Origin: an uncultured Oscillospiraceae bacterium
GTDB taxonomy: Bacteria; Bacillota; Clostridia; Oscillospirales; Ruminococcaceae
NCBI GenBank assembly: GCA_910579125.1
Contig: CAJTTH010000024.1
Location: forward strand, 1 to 39,410
Direction: 5' to 3'
DNA length: 39,410 bases
Under the pieces are notes generated by a model. That model searched no databases, was not told the origin of the DNA, and saw only the letters and a list, made by a program, of their open reading frames with translations. Made by a program: the position numbers and the translations under genes. This document shows, piece by piece, positions 16,863 through 24,667 of this stretch. Numbering within the stretch: position 1 is the stretch's first letter; each line of letters opens with the position of its first letter.

Positions 16863-16934
16863 AATAAGATATTTGGCGCTGCACTCGACTTATAGTTCAT
16901 TGTTGCTGACACACGGGACCGGAGGGCTGCGCCG

Positions 16935-16974
16935 TTGATTTTTTTCTGTTGTCACCGGTGGTTTCGTTTCTTTA
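16935..16974. repeat. Dispersed repeat, family A, copy 1
   Basis: The stretch TTGATTTTTTTCTG, then ACCGGTGGTTTCGTTTCTTTA, matches the reverse complement of 29681-29727 almost throughout, with small indels. The same core GTGGTTTCGTTTCTTTA also occurs directly at 29629-29645. It is noncoding and lies between glgP and the DUF4430 pair. Confidence 0.6.
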
Positions 16975-16975
16975 A

Positions 16976-17021
16976 GACAATACCGTACAAAGCCGTTAGG
17001 CGGTAATTGTGCGGTATTGCC
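16976..17021. repeat. Dispersed repeat, family B, short copy
   Basis: Imperfect terminal inverted repeats GACAATACCGTACAA and TTGTGCGGTATTGCC (13 of 15 positions pair) flank a 16-base centre. The right half GGCGGTAATTGTGCGGTATTGCCT is nearly the same as the right end of the longer element at 20829-20961. It lies just downstream of the DUF4430 operon on the minus strand and could act as a 3' hairpin for it. Confidence 0.6.
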
Positions 17022-17038
17022 TTTAGTGTTAAAATAAA

Positions 17039-18694
17039 TTATCGTTCAAGCTCACAAACATAAACAAACTCCACTATATCCCCCTCCGACAGCTTGTATG
17101 CACCTGCCGAGATATGCGGCGAAATACCGTTTACGCAGTAAGTCCAACCGCTTTCGCCGCCAAATCCGAACTCATATACGTTGCCTATGCCGCGCACATA
17201 AACTCCGAACGTCGAACCGATACGGTCAACGGGTATTTTTTCTGTGCGCGCCGCCGTGTCAAGCGCGTCGAACGCAGTCGCGCCCTCGGGCAGAGTTACC
17301 TCGGCGAGCGGCAGAATTATACCGTCCGAGGGGATTGCCGAGTATGGATTTATGTCCTCGTCAATGTCGTCAATACGTGAGAGCACGCTTGTGCATTCCG
17401 CGCCAACGCGCACCATTATGCCGTTTCCCGTTACTTCCGCCGTGATCTCTCCGGGCGTTCGGATATCGAACAGCCAAACGCCACCCGCAAGCGCAAGCGC
17501 CGCAATACCGATAACAACGCTCTTTTTTCCGCGCTTAGCGATACCGACGATCAGCACAACAGCGCCGACCGCTCCAAACGCCGCCGAAATTATCAGCTTA
17601 ATGTGAAAACCCGTAAATCCGATGCTTTCGACGTTGTCGAAATAACTTTCGCTTTGCGGAGGTTCGGAACTGCTTTCGGCGTTTCTGCTTGAATTGCTTT
17701 CCGCACTCGATGTATCTTGCGGTTCGTCCTGAATTGCGGGCAGATCAAACAGACATTCTCCGCGTTCCGCAAGCTCGACCGCTGTAAACGCCTGTAACGC
17801 TTGCGCCGTCGCCATTTTATTTAACTTTCCGCCGACGGTATGAGCAAATCCTCCGTTGCAGCGAAAATTCATCAGCGCCGAAACGGCACGCTCAAGCCGT
17901 CCGTCGTCAATGCCGACAGCCGTAAACGCAATTATCGCCTGCGCCGTGCTCTCCGAGACCTCGTTCCCGAGCGAAAGAAAACCGCCGTTTTCCTGTTGAA
18001 GCCCCGACAGCGCGGAAACCGCTTTATCCAGAGCTGCCTTGACGCTTTCGTTTTTGTCAAGCGGAGCAAGCGCGCAGATCGCCGCTGCGGTAACGTCCGC
18101 GTCCGCTCCGTCTCCGCGCAAAGCGAAGCCGCCGTCGGAAAGCTGCTTCGCAATCAGCGTTTCCGCAAGCTCGGTTCGGGTATGGGAAGCGCCGTTTTCG
18201 GCTTCGAGACCGCTGCAATTTGCCGCGATGAGCGCCCATATCCACGCGTTTACTCCCTGTTTGTCCAAGTCTGTATTGCGGTAGGCGGCAGCGTTTATCA
18301 GTCCGCGCGGACATTCCCCGTAAGCCGACAGCACTACAGCCGCACGCTGAAGCTCGGTAGGCGTGACAAATCCCTCCGCGCCGGCAAGCTCCTCCGCAGA
18401 ACGTTTCGCGCTCTCGACAAACGCCGCCGAATTTTCCGCGCCGTACAGCCGGGCGCGGCAGAACGCCGTCCAGTCCGCGTCTCCGAGGTGAAGTTCATCG
18501 TAAAAATCGTCTGCGCCGCGTTCTTTCATATTCAGCGCGAAAAGCTCCCCGATAATATCCGAGGTATCTGCCGAAGCAATACAGAATGCGGTTTGCACCG
18601 CGATAATCAACGCAATGCAAACCGCTGTAACAAGAACCTGTAACAAATCCAAACGTTTCGGGCTATCGGTACGGGTTCGGAACTTTTTCATCAT
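17039..18694 (-). CDS. Surface protein: alpha/alpha-toroid-like repeats plus DUF4430, B12-regulated
   Basis: A 551-residue membrane protein. A membrane helix at about 20-42 is followed by an extracytoplasmic helical-repeat region (about 60-310) with QLSDGGFAL, QQENGGFLSL and RCNGGFAHT motifs, as in prenyltransferase/terpene-cyclase alpha6/alpha6 barrels. Then come a Ser/Glu linker (320-350), two more membrane helices (about 360-412) and a C-terminal DUF4430 domain with SGWTYCVNG and LSEGDIVEFVYV. Barrel plus DUF4430-like beta domain is the layout of intrinsic factor and transcobalamin. Its ATG overlaps the stop of the preceding gene (ATGA), and no good ribosome binding site is visible, so translation is coupled. 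The cobalamin riboswitch at 19546-19730 controls both genes. B12 capture is inferred. Confidence 0.85.
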   Translation of the reverse strand: MMKKFRTRTDSPKRLDLLQVLVTAVCIALIIAVQTAFCIASADTSDIIGELFALNMKERGADDFYDELHLGDADWTAFCRARLYGAENSAAFVESAKRSAEELAGAEGFVTPTELQRAAVVLSAYGECPRGLINAAAYRNTDLDKQGVNAWIWALIAANCSGLEAENGASHTRTELAETLIAKQLSDGGFALRGDGADADVTAAAICALAPLDKNESVKAALDKAVSALSGLQQENGGFLSLGNEVSESTAQAIIAFTAVGIDDGRLERAVSALMNFRCNGGFAHTVGGKLNKMATAQALQAFTAVELAERGECLFDLPAIQDEPQDTSSAESNSSRNAESSSEPPQSESYFDNVESIGFTGFHIKLIISAAFGAVGAVVLIVGIAKRGKKSVVIGIAALALAGGVWLFDIRTPGEITAEVTGNGIMVRVGAECTSVLSRIDDIDEDINPYSAIPSDGIILPLAEVTLPEGATAFDALDTAARTEKIPVDRIGSTFGVYVRGIGNVYEFGFGGESGWTYCVNGISPHISAGAYKLSEGDIVEFVYVCELER

Positions 18695-19515
18695 GAACGC
18701 TTACGCGAAACCGCGATAATTCCGAGTGCCAGCACTGCCGCGCCAAATACCGCCGCGACGCTCTCAACACCGGTATCTACGCTGTTTGTATCGGGAACGC
18801 TTGTCTGCTCTGTGCTTTCCGCTGCCGAGGACGTTTCCGACGCGTTTGAAAGAGCCTTTGCGGCAGCGTCAAGCTCGCTCTGCGACGCGCCGAATTTGCC
18901 GAGCGCCTCAATCGCCGTCTTGTATTCGTCGGAAGTTTTATCCGCTAAGGCAGCCGCTTTGATCAACTCCTTTGCGTTGACCGCGGGCACGAGAGCCGCC
19001 GCGCCGCCCCAGCTTGAGTTATCCTGTCCGAGATCGGCGCCGTAGCCGTAAACGGTAAATCTGTATTCCAGAACGTCGCCGTCGGCGGGCGTGTAGTCGC
19101 TTATTCCGACTTGCGCGTATTCGCCGTTGAGGAAGTAGCTCCAGCCGCTTTCGGGAGTGTAATCGAGTGCGGAAAGCTGACCTTGTGTATTTCTGCCCGT
19201 CATATCGGTACATACCGCCTTGATCTCGTCGGGAACTGCCGCTCCGTTGTCCTCGTCCTTGAACGCGGTGATATAATCGCCATATTCGCTCTCCTGAACC
19301 GTGACCTCAGCCGTGCGTTTCACAACGTCGATCCCGCCGTCTCCCTCGTAAAAGGGAACAGCCGTCGGCTCAACGCAAATGCCCTGTCCGATAGTCGACT
19401 TCACTGCCGCGAAGTACACCGTGCCCTTTGCCGCGGGCTCGGCGAACGCGTTCAGCGAAACTGCCGCCGACGCACCGAGCGCGGCGATCACATCCAATAA
19501 TTTTCTTGCTTTCAT
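18691..19515 (-). CDS. Secreted DUF4430 protein with sorting-signal-like C-terminus, B12-regulated
   Basis: A 274-residue exported protein. A signal peptide (about 1-26, ending NAFA-EP) is followed by a DUF4430-type domain at about 30-155, with SGWSYFLNGEYAQVG and DGDVLEYRFTVYG. A helical stretch and a Ser/Thr-rich linker precede NSVDTGVES, a membrane helix and the basic tail RKRS. The tail looks like a degenerate LPxTG-type sorting signal, with SVDTG in place of NPxTG. The start at 19515 has GGAGGA nine bases upstream; a longer frame reaches into the riboswitch and is rejected. It directly follows the cobalamin riboswitch and overlaps the next gene by four bases. A role in surface binding of cobalamin or a related corrinoid is inferred. 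Confidence 0.88.
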   Translation of the reverse strand: MKARKLLDVIAALGASAAVSLNAFAEPAAKGTVYFAAVKSTIGQGICVEPTAVPFYEGDGGIDVVKRTAEVTVQESEYGDYITAFKDEDNGAAVPDEIKAVCTDMTGRNTQGQLSALDYTPESGWSYFLNGEYAQVGISDYTPADGDVLEYRFTVYGYGADLGQDNSSWGGAAALVPAVNAKELIKAAALADKTSDEYKTAIEALGKFGASQSELDAAAKALSNASETSSAAESTEQTSVPDTNSVDTGVESVAAVFGAAVLALGIIAVSRKRS

Positions 19516-19545
19516 CGTATTATTCCTCCGATAATTTTTGTGCGG

Positions 19546-19730
19546 CTTCGGCTGACAGGTCTTCCGACTTACGGTTAACGCGATTTTGCCAAGCCTTCCC
19601 AACAAACGCCAGTGACCCGAATTTTCATTCTTCGACAAAATCGCAACCGATTCACGGCAGCGGGGACTGTCACGGATTTACACCGTGTTCCGAGATAAAA
19701 TATCTCATTGCCGCGCCGAATATGCCGCCA
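19546..19730 (-). ncRNA. Cobalamin (B12) riboswitch
   Basis: The minus-strand leader has the family landmarks in order: GGAACACGGTGTAAATCCG with a following GACAGTCCCCGCTGCCGTGA, a GCCACTGG-like GTCACTGGCG, GGGAAGGC, and the B12 box AAGTCGGAAGACCTGTC. It lies between a consensus promoter and the DUF4430 gene's ribosome binding site, about 30 bases before the start codon. Known members lower expression when adenosylcobalamin or a related corrinoid is bound, here probably at translation initiation because no terminator is visible after the B12 box. Confidence 0.93.
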
Positions 19731-19736
19731 AACTAT

Positions 19737-19765
19737 ATTATACATTTTTCTCGCAGAAATGTCAA
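19737..19765 (-). promoter_or_regulatory. Promoter of the riboswitch-DUF4430 operon
   Basis: Perfect TTGACA (19760-19765), 17-base spacer, TATAAT (19737-19742) on the minus strand. Transcription would begin near 19730, right at the riboswitch. Confidence 0.9.
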
Positions 19766-19772
19766 GCGGTAT

Positions 19773-19807
19773 AAATAAAAACGCGGTACCGAAAAAACCG
19801 ATACCGC
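19773..19807 (-). terminator. Rho-independent terminator of the hemerythrin gene
   Basis: On the minus strand GCGGUAUCG and CGGUACCGC (19783-19807) form nine pairs around a U-rich loop, followed by GUUUUUAUUU. It ends just before the -35 box of the B12 operon promoter. Confidence 0.85.
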
Positions 19808-19836
19808 TTATAACTTCTTTAAGACGCGACCCGCGC

Positions 19837-20733
19837 TCACTCAACATTTTTGATCCCGAACGCGATATATCCGCACGTAGTTCGCCACAGCATGGTATAG
19901 CTGGGGTACGACTTTTCGTAGCTTGCGTAAAATTCGCTGCTCGGCATTATTCTGCTCTTAATATTGTTCAACGAGCCGTTCAGGAACGCCATCATCACTT
20001 CCATATTAAAGGACTTCAGCATTTCCGACAATACGGAAGACATGACCGCGTTCATCTCGAAAACCTTTGCGTCGAGAAATTTCAGCGCGATCATTTCCAG
20101 AACGCTTTCCTCAACGACCGATACTACCGAATACGTCTTTCCGTCCTCGGTTTTGTATACATCGTTGTAGCAGAACGGCTTGTTCAAAGCAAAACCCGCG
20201 TAATTCTTGCTGACAAGATCGGCTTTCATACCGAAAAGCCCCCTGATATAAGTTCTTACTATGCTGTCAAGGGCGTTGGTCCTGTCGTCTTCGTCCGCGA
20301 CAATTGCCGTCCACTTGCTCCTGGTCTTGCCCGTTATCGCCTGATCCTCAATAAGCACATGAGCCGCCAGCCAACCTGCGCATACGCCGATAAAATGCTC
20401 CAGCGATTCCTTTGAGTAGCTTTTGGCGTTAACTTCCTTTTCAAGCGCGGGAATAACCACGTCGCGCATATTGTCATGTATTTTCTTATGTACTTTATAG
20501 CCCGCGTAATTGATTGAGTGCTGATAAGCCTCTTCTTCGGCGAAGTGCTTTATTGTATAGCTTTTAAGATACTTGATAGCCTCAATACAGGTCATCTTGT
20601 TTCTCTCAAAGTCCATATCCATGAAATTATTGATAACACGGTTTACGATCGAAAAAAGCTGCTTATGTGCCCTGTCGATTGTATCAACGCCGATATTATA
20701 TTCGTCTTTCCACTCAAAAACATCTTGCTCCAT
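19837..20733 (-). CDS. Hemerythrin-domain protein with C-terminal CheX-like region
   Basis: A 298-residue cytosolic protein. Residues 1-133 are a bacteriohemerythrin domain with the full di-iron ligand set: His23, His63-x3-Glu67, His82, His86, His125 and Asp130. Such domains bind oxygen or sense oxygen, NO or iron. The C-terminal half (about 150-295) is unassigned; its FEMNAVMSSVLSEML and VVEESVLEMIALKFL segments weakly recall CheX/CheC-type phosphatase helices, which is only a suggestion. The start is the ATG at 20733, with AAAGGGTG upstream, not the in-frame GTG at 20742 inside that site. It is a single-gene unit with a consensus promoter and terminator. In an anaerobe an oxygen-sensing role is plausible. 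Confidence 0.88.
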   Translation of the reverse strand: MEQDVFEWKDEYNIGVDTIDRAHKQLFSIVNRVINNFMDMDFERNKMTCIEAIKYLKSYTIKHFAEEEAYQHSINYAGYKVHKKIHDNMRDVVIPALEKEVNAKSYSKESLEHFIGVCAGWLAAHVLIEDQAITGKTRSKWTAIVADEDDRTNALDSIVRTYIRGLFGMKADLVSKNYAGFALNKPFCYNDVYKTEDGKTYSVVSVVEESVLEMIALKFLDAKVFEMNAVMSSVLSEMLKSFNMEVMMAFLNGSLNNIKSRIMPSSEFYASYEKSYPSYTMLWRTTCGYIAFGIKNVE

Positions 20734-20766
20734 AACGATCACCCTTTGCTGTAATTATTTAAATCT

Positions 20767-20795
20767 ATTATAGCATATTCCGGAAAAAATGTCAA
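20767..20795 (-). promoter_or_regulatory. Promoter of the hemerythrin gene
   Basis: Perfect minus-strand TTGACA (20790-20795), 17-base spacer, TATAAT (20767-20772), about 35 bases before the start codon. Confidence 0.88.
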
Positions 20796-20828
20796 GGGAA
20801 TGAGAGGGATATTTTCGCCGTTTATTTA

Positions 20829-20961
20829 TTACCGCAAAGCAATATAGGCAACACCGACAACATGACGTTGTCGCAAGATTGCCAAGAGGCGGCAAGGACG
20901 CCGCCAACAAAGCAATCCGGGTGACAAAGCGCGTAGTGCGGTAATTGTGTGGTATTGCCTA
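20829..20961. repeat. Multi-hairpin dispersed repeat, family B, long copy
   Basis: A 133-base noncoding element. Outer arms TTACCGCA (20829-20836) and TGCGGTAA (20937-20944) pair, and TAGGCAACACCG (20845-) is nearly the complement of the right end (20945-20961). Inside are CGACAAC-ATGAC-GTTGTCG (20855-20873) and a two-tier stem, GATTGC (20877-20882) with GCAATC (20912-20917) enclosing GGCGGC-AAGGAC-GCCGCC (20888-20905). Its right end is shared with 16998-17022. It lies between the hemerythrin promoter and the rpsF promoter and has no start codon with a ribosome site. It may be a nonautonomous miniature element or a structured RNA. Confidence 0.65.
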
Positions 20962-20994
20962 AAATCAACACAAAAAAAATTCTTTAAAAACCGC

Positions 20995-21023
20995 TTGACA
21001 ACCTCGGAAAAATCTGCTATAAT
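20995..21023 (+). promoter_or_regulatory. Promoter of rpsF-ssb-rpsR
   Basis: Perfect TTGACA (20995-21000), 17-base spacer, TATAAT (21018-21023). Confidence 0.92.
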
Positions 21024-21059
21024 AATTTAGTTAATCGTTAATAACGACGATAACCCCTT

Positions 21060-21081
21060 TCCCGTATGAGAAAATGCGGGA
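21060..21081 (+). promoter_or_regulatory. Leader hairpin of rpsF
   Basis: TCCCGTAT/ATGCGGGA forms eight pairs (one G-U) around GAGAAA, about 12 bases before the AAGGAGGTG ribosome site of rpsF. Ribosomal protein S6-S18 complexes are known to bind rpsF leader hairpins in several bacteria. I cannot confirm the conserved contact bases here. Confidence 0.4.
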
Positions 21082-21108
21082 TATATATCCATAAGGAGGT
21101 GCTTATAA

Positions 21109-21402
21109 ATGGCAAAGCTCAGTGAAAAGTACGAGGCAGTGATCGTGTTCTCCCTGAAAAAGGACGAGGAGCAGATCAAGGCGCTCACCGAGAAATTCTC
21201 GGACTTGATCAAGGCTAACGGTACTCTTACCAACGTAGACGAGTGGGGCAAGAGAAAGCTGGCTTACGAGATCAATTATGAGAGCGAGGGCTACTACGTT
21301 CTCTATAATTTCGAGTCCAAGCCCGATTTCCCCGCAGAGCTGGAGCGTATCATCAACATTACCGATGGCGTTCTGCGCTCGGTCGTTGTTCTCGCGAAGT
21401 GA
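21109..21402 (+). CDS. rpsF: 30S ribosomal protein S6
   Basis: A 97-residue protein of usual length. The N-terminal YEAVIVFSLKKDEEQIKAL and the WGKRKLAYEINYESEGYYVLYNFE core are typical of S6, which binds the central domain of 16S rRNA together with S18. An AAGGAGGTG site precedes the ATG. It is the first gene of the conserved rpsF-ssb-rpsR operon. A folded leader may allow feedback control by S6 and S18. Confidence 0.97.
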   Translation: MAKLSEKYEAVIVFSLKKDEEQIKALTEKFSDLIKANGTLTNVDEWGKRKLAYEINYESEGYYVLYNFESKPDFPAELERIINITDGVLRSVVVLAK

Positions 21403-21465
21403 TGAATAGTTTATTGTCGGAATTTAAGATGAAGATTTATTGAATGGTTGTATGGAGGTGTTTCC

Positions 21466-21960
21466 ATGTATAATAAGGTTATTATGATGGGCCGCATTGT
21501 CAACGAACTCGAACTTAAGACTACCCCTGCGGGCGTAAGCGTATGCTCGTTCCGGATCGCGGTAGACAGACGTTTTCAGACAAAGGGCGAGGAAAGAAAG
21601 TCGGACTTTTTTAACGTTGTCGCATGGCGGCAGCAGGCGGAATTTCTGACAAGATATTTCTCCAAGGGCAAAATGATACTCGTTGAGGGAGAAATGACCA
21701 CCAGACAGTACACCGATAAAAACGGAAACCCGAACACATGGTATGAGATAGTTGCCGACAGGCTCAGCTTTACGGGCGAAAAGGCGACAAACGGAAACGG
21801 CGGCTATGGCGGAGGCTACGCGCCGCCGCCCGAGGAACCCGCAGGGAACTACGGTTATTCCGCGCCACAGAGCGCTCCCGCTCAGCAACCCGCGCAGCAA
21901 GCATCTCAGACCCCCGCACCCGATTTTTCAAGCGCGGATTCCGACGATTATCCGTTCTGA
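21466..21960 (+). CDS. ssb: Single-stranded DNA-binding protein
   Basis: A 164-residue SSB. Residues 1-107 form the OB fold (MYNKVIMMGRIVNELELK..., WYEIVADRLSF). A disordered Gly/Pro/Gln-rich linker follows, ending in the acidic tip DSDDYPF that recruits replication and repair partners. I chose the ATG at 21466, preceded by GGAGGTG, over an in-frame ATG 18 bases upstream that overlaps the ribosome site. It lies between the two ribosomal genes, as in most Firmicutes, and coats single-stranded DNA during replication and repair. Confidence 0.97.
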   Translation: MYNKVIMMGRIVNELELKTTPAGVSVCSFRIAVDRRFQTKGEERKSDFFNVVAWRQQAEFLTRYFSKGKMILVEGEMTTRQYTDKNGNPNTWYEIVADRLSFTGEKATNGNGGYGGGYAPPPEEPAGNYGYSAPQSAPAQQPAQQASQTPAPDFSSADSDDYPF

Positions 21961-22034
21961 TTGAGAACATGGCGGCGCTTGCGCCGCACAAAACGTAACG
22001 AATTTTTCCGAAAATTTACAGGAGGTAAGGTATC

Positions 22035-22283
22035 ATGGCTGATAGGATCGAAAGATCGGCTCACCCTGTTAAGCGCACACGCAAAAAGGTTTGTATGTTC
22101 TGCGCTGACAGAACCGAGTTTATTGATTACAAGGACGTTGCAAAGCTCAAGAAGTATATGACCGAGCGCGCTAAAATTCTGCCCCGCAGAGTTACAGGCT
22201 GCTGCGCATATCACCAGAGAGAGCTGACGACCGCGATCAAGAGAGCAAGACAGCTCGCGCTCATTCCGTACGCTGCGGATTGA
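22035..22283 (+). CDS. rpsR: 30S ribosomal protein S18 (zinc-ligand form)
   Basis: An 82-residue S18, partner of S6 on 16S rRNA. It keeps the cysteine-containing form: CMFC near the N-terminus and CCAYH further on give a plausible zinc site. The conserved IDYKDVAKLKKYMTERAKILPRRVTG core is present. An AGGAGGT site precedes the ATG. The operon ends here at a strong terminator. Confidence 0.97.
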   Translation: MADRIERSAHPVKRTRKKVCMFCADRTEFIDYKDVAKLKKYMTERAKILPRRVTGCCAYHQRELTTAIKRARQLALIPYAAD

Positions 22284-22301
22284 GCATTGGTCAATTAAAG
22301 C

Positions 22302-22330
22302 AAAGCCGCGACCAAAATCGCGGCTTTTTT
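22302..22330 (+). terminator. Rho-independent terminator of rpsF-ssb-rpsR
   Basis: Ten-pair stem AAAGCCGCGA/TCGCGGCTTT with loop CCAAAA, followed by further T residues. It lies between convergent genes, directly abutting the stop of the lipoprotein gene at 22332, and the stem may serve both strands. Confidence 0.9.
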
Positions 22331-22331
22331 G

Positions 22332-23501
22332 TCATTTTATATTATCGATATCCAGAACGAGAACGTATTCATATCGGGAATCTAATTCATTGTTTCTTTT
22401 GAGAAAGTAGATCTTTCCGCCGTGTATGCGGCCCTCGTATAGACCGCGTTCATCCTCAATAACGATAACAGACTTTTTCTTGTCGCTGTAAAACATCGGA
22501 TACATATAGCAGTTCCAATGGGGGAAACTGCAGCTCCACACAGCGCATCCGTCCGCGAAATCAACGCTGTACACGCTGACAAGACCGTTTGCCTTGAAGA
22601 TATTGAACGGCTTTCCGTCCTTGATATATCCCATTATCGTATAGTCTTTGCCATCGGTGCTGCCGAAATATGAATACGCCATTTCGTCTGTCGGGAATAT
22701 ATCGAGCGATTTTGCGTTAAGTCCGTATTCCTTGGGAACGAACAGCGGCTCGGCACAGCTTACAAACGTTTCGTCCCCGACATAAAAGGCGGGCTTGTTT
22801 TTGTATATTATTGGTCGGTACGCGTTTTTGCAGAAATCCTCGCTCTCTCCCGTCTCTATGTTGTATTTTACTATCGTAAAATTTTCGTTTCCCAAAGAAT
22901 TGTCAAATTTATCCATATAAACGATATTATTGCAAATAACCGCATGCGGCACATGATCCTGCATAAATCTGTATATTCTTTTTTCCGTCAAATCGTCGAG
23001 CTTCAACAAATACAGATCCGAAAGCTCATTTGACGCAGTCATGCCGAATTGATTGAGAACGAACTTTTCATACAGAATATATTGGTCGGTGCAGTATATA
23101 ATTACCGTTCTGAAGCTGCTTGAACCGCTCGTTGAATATTCCGGCAATAACGACCGATACTCGCCGCCGAGCGTGTAAATTCCGTATTCACTTTTATTCT
23201 CCCAAGAACCGCCAATGCTTGCAAAACGGACATCTCCCCTGCGCACAACAAAGCAGTTTTCTCCTATCGGGGCTATTATTTCTTGAATATTCAGCTCCTC
23301 GTGAATGTCAAAGCGCTCATACTCGCCGTTGTAAACGGCAGCTCTCGCGTCAAGCGTGGTGAACTGCTCCTCCAAGCCCGATAGGGTCTGAGCGTGCAGC
23401 CTTTCGTCGGTCTCGTAGATATTGGTGACATTTGAGCAGCCCGCCAGACAGCACGCCGCCGCGAGCACAAATAATGCAAGGATAGTTTTAATACATCTCA
23501 A
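22332..23501 (-). CDS. Lipoprotein of unknown function
   Basis: A 389-residue predicted lipoprotein. The signal peptide MRCIKTILALFVLAAACCLAGC ends in a clear LAGC lipobox, so the protein is anchored outside the membrane by a lipidated Cys22. The mature part is rich in Tyr, Phe and Asp, with many short beta-strand-like segments (YGIYTLGGEYRSL, FNIFKANGLVSVYSVDF), compatible with a beta-propeller, but I cannot name a family. It starts at a TTG (23501) with AAAGGGTG upstream; the nearby ATG is out of frame. The stop of the preceding lipoprotein gene overlaps this ribosome site, so the two are tightly coupled and probably functional partners. Confidence 0.8.
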   Translation of the reverse strand: MRCIKTILALFVLAAACCLAGCSNVTNIYETDERLHAQTLSGLEEQFTTLDARAAVYNGEYERFDIHEELNIQEIIAPIGENCFVVRRGDVRFASIGGSWENKSEYGIYTLGGEYRSLLPEYSTSGSSSFRTVIIYCTDQYILYEKFVLNQFGMTASNELSDLYLLKLDDLTEKRIYRFMQDHVPHAVICNNIVYMDKFDNSLGNENFTIVKYNIETGESEDFCKNAYRPIIYKNKPAFYVGDETFVSCAEPLFVPKEYGLNAKSLDIFPTDEMAYSYFGSTDGKDYTIMGYIKDGKPFNIFKANGLVSVYSVDFADGCAVWSCSFPHWNCYMYPMFYSDKKKSVIVIEDERGLYEGRIHGGKIYFLKRNNELDSRYEYVLVLDIDNIK

Positions 23502-23508
23502 TCCAAAA

Positions 23509-24617
23509 TCACCCTTTTAGCTTTACGTTATAATATTTTTCTAATTCAAATGTTTCGGTGGACATAACAGACTGCTCAATACGCTCAAAGACCTTATAGC
23601 TTTTATTGTAAACAAACGTGATTGCATCCCATGGAATACCCGAGCCGAATGTGATATATTTACCGCCGACGATCTGCAGGCTTCCGTCCCGATATCTTTC
23701 CCGTGCGTCGGGAACGTATGCTAATACGATTTTGTCGGAGCATATTATCTCCGCAAGCTCCTCGCTCGGCGAAACGCCCTTTATGCCGCAGAATCCGCCG
23801 TTTTCTTTGTCGAACATAAACGGCTCAAAGCTGTGCCAGCCGTAGCCGCCCAGCAATATCCATTCATACACGTCGACGGGACCGCCCGAAAATGAAAGTT
23901 CGGCAGCGTCATCTTTGAACGAATAAATCGCGCTCCTTTGTCTTCCTTCATTGTGACCGAAATTAAACAACGCGTGAAAGGTGCCGGAACAGTCCAACAG
24001 TTCAAATGTGCCGTAGGCTTGAGAACACGCCTCGTTGAAAATTTGACCCTCGCCGGCAGAATTCACAAATATCGGAATATGAAAATTGACATTCCCCGAA
24101 TATTCCGCCCACGACCACCGAGGCAGCGCCGTTTTCAACAGGATAACGCTTCCGGTATTTTTTCCGTCAAGTTTTCCGCTGAACGACTTAACCGCTGTAA
24201 CAATAATGTCCGGTTCGGGAGCGTGGTTCTTGTCAAGATAATATTTTTCCACCTGTTCGGCGTAAAATGACTGTTCGTATCCCTCGTTCCGTACAAACGC
24301 GCCGTCCTCGTAACGAAAAATTTTATTTAACTCGTCAACTGTCTCCATATACATTTCGGAGCATTTGTAGACTTCGACAGCCTTTGCGACAGCCGCCGAA
24401 TCCGCTTGCGGAAACGTGGTATCGCTGACATAGGAACAACTTGTAAGCTCCATTTCGTCAAAATCGGTTATGTAATCGGAAACCTTGAAATCATCAGGGA
24501 ATTCAAAGGCAGCTTCTTCGGATATGCCAGGGGCGCTTTCGAAACCTGCGGAGCTCTTTCGCAGCCCGACATAACGCACACCGCAGCAAACGTAAATAAT
24601 GCAATGACCTTTTTCAT
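23509..24617 (-). CDS. Lipoprotein gene with apparent one-base frameshift
   Basis: The body (23509 to about 24530) is one long frame of unknown function, rich in aromatic residues, without a proper start. Just upstream, in another frame, an ATG at 24617 with GGGAG before it encodes MKKVIALFTFAAVCVMSGC, a textbook lipoprotein signal with lipobox MSGC. That frame stops at about 24468. Adding one base in the G run at 24530-24533 (CCCC on the coding strand) would join the signal to the body as one lipoprotein of about 370 residues. So the gene is broken, phase-variable, or contains a sequencing error. It lies 51 bases after the DUF5131-type gene and seven before the next lipoprotein. Confidence 0.75.
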
Positions 24618-24667
24618 AATTCATTCTCCCGTAATTTGTAAAATTTTTAAATAACCTGTGAATTGTT

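Noticed and set aside
14663..16912. A 749-codon open frame on the minus strand opposite glgP
   Set aside because: Shadow of glgP codon bias; the plus frame carries all phosphorylase motifs, and this one has no ribosome site or domain.
19516..19638. N-terminal extension of the DUF4430 protein frame
   Set aside because: The extra 41 codons lie inside the cobalamin riboswitch. The ATG at 19515 with GGAGGA is the start.
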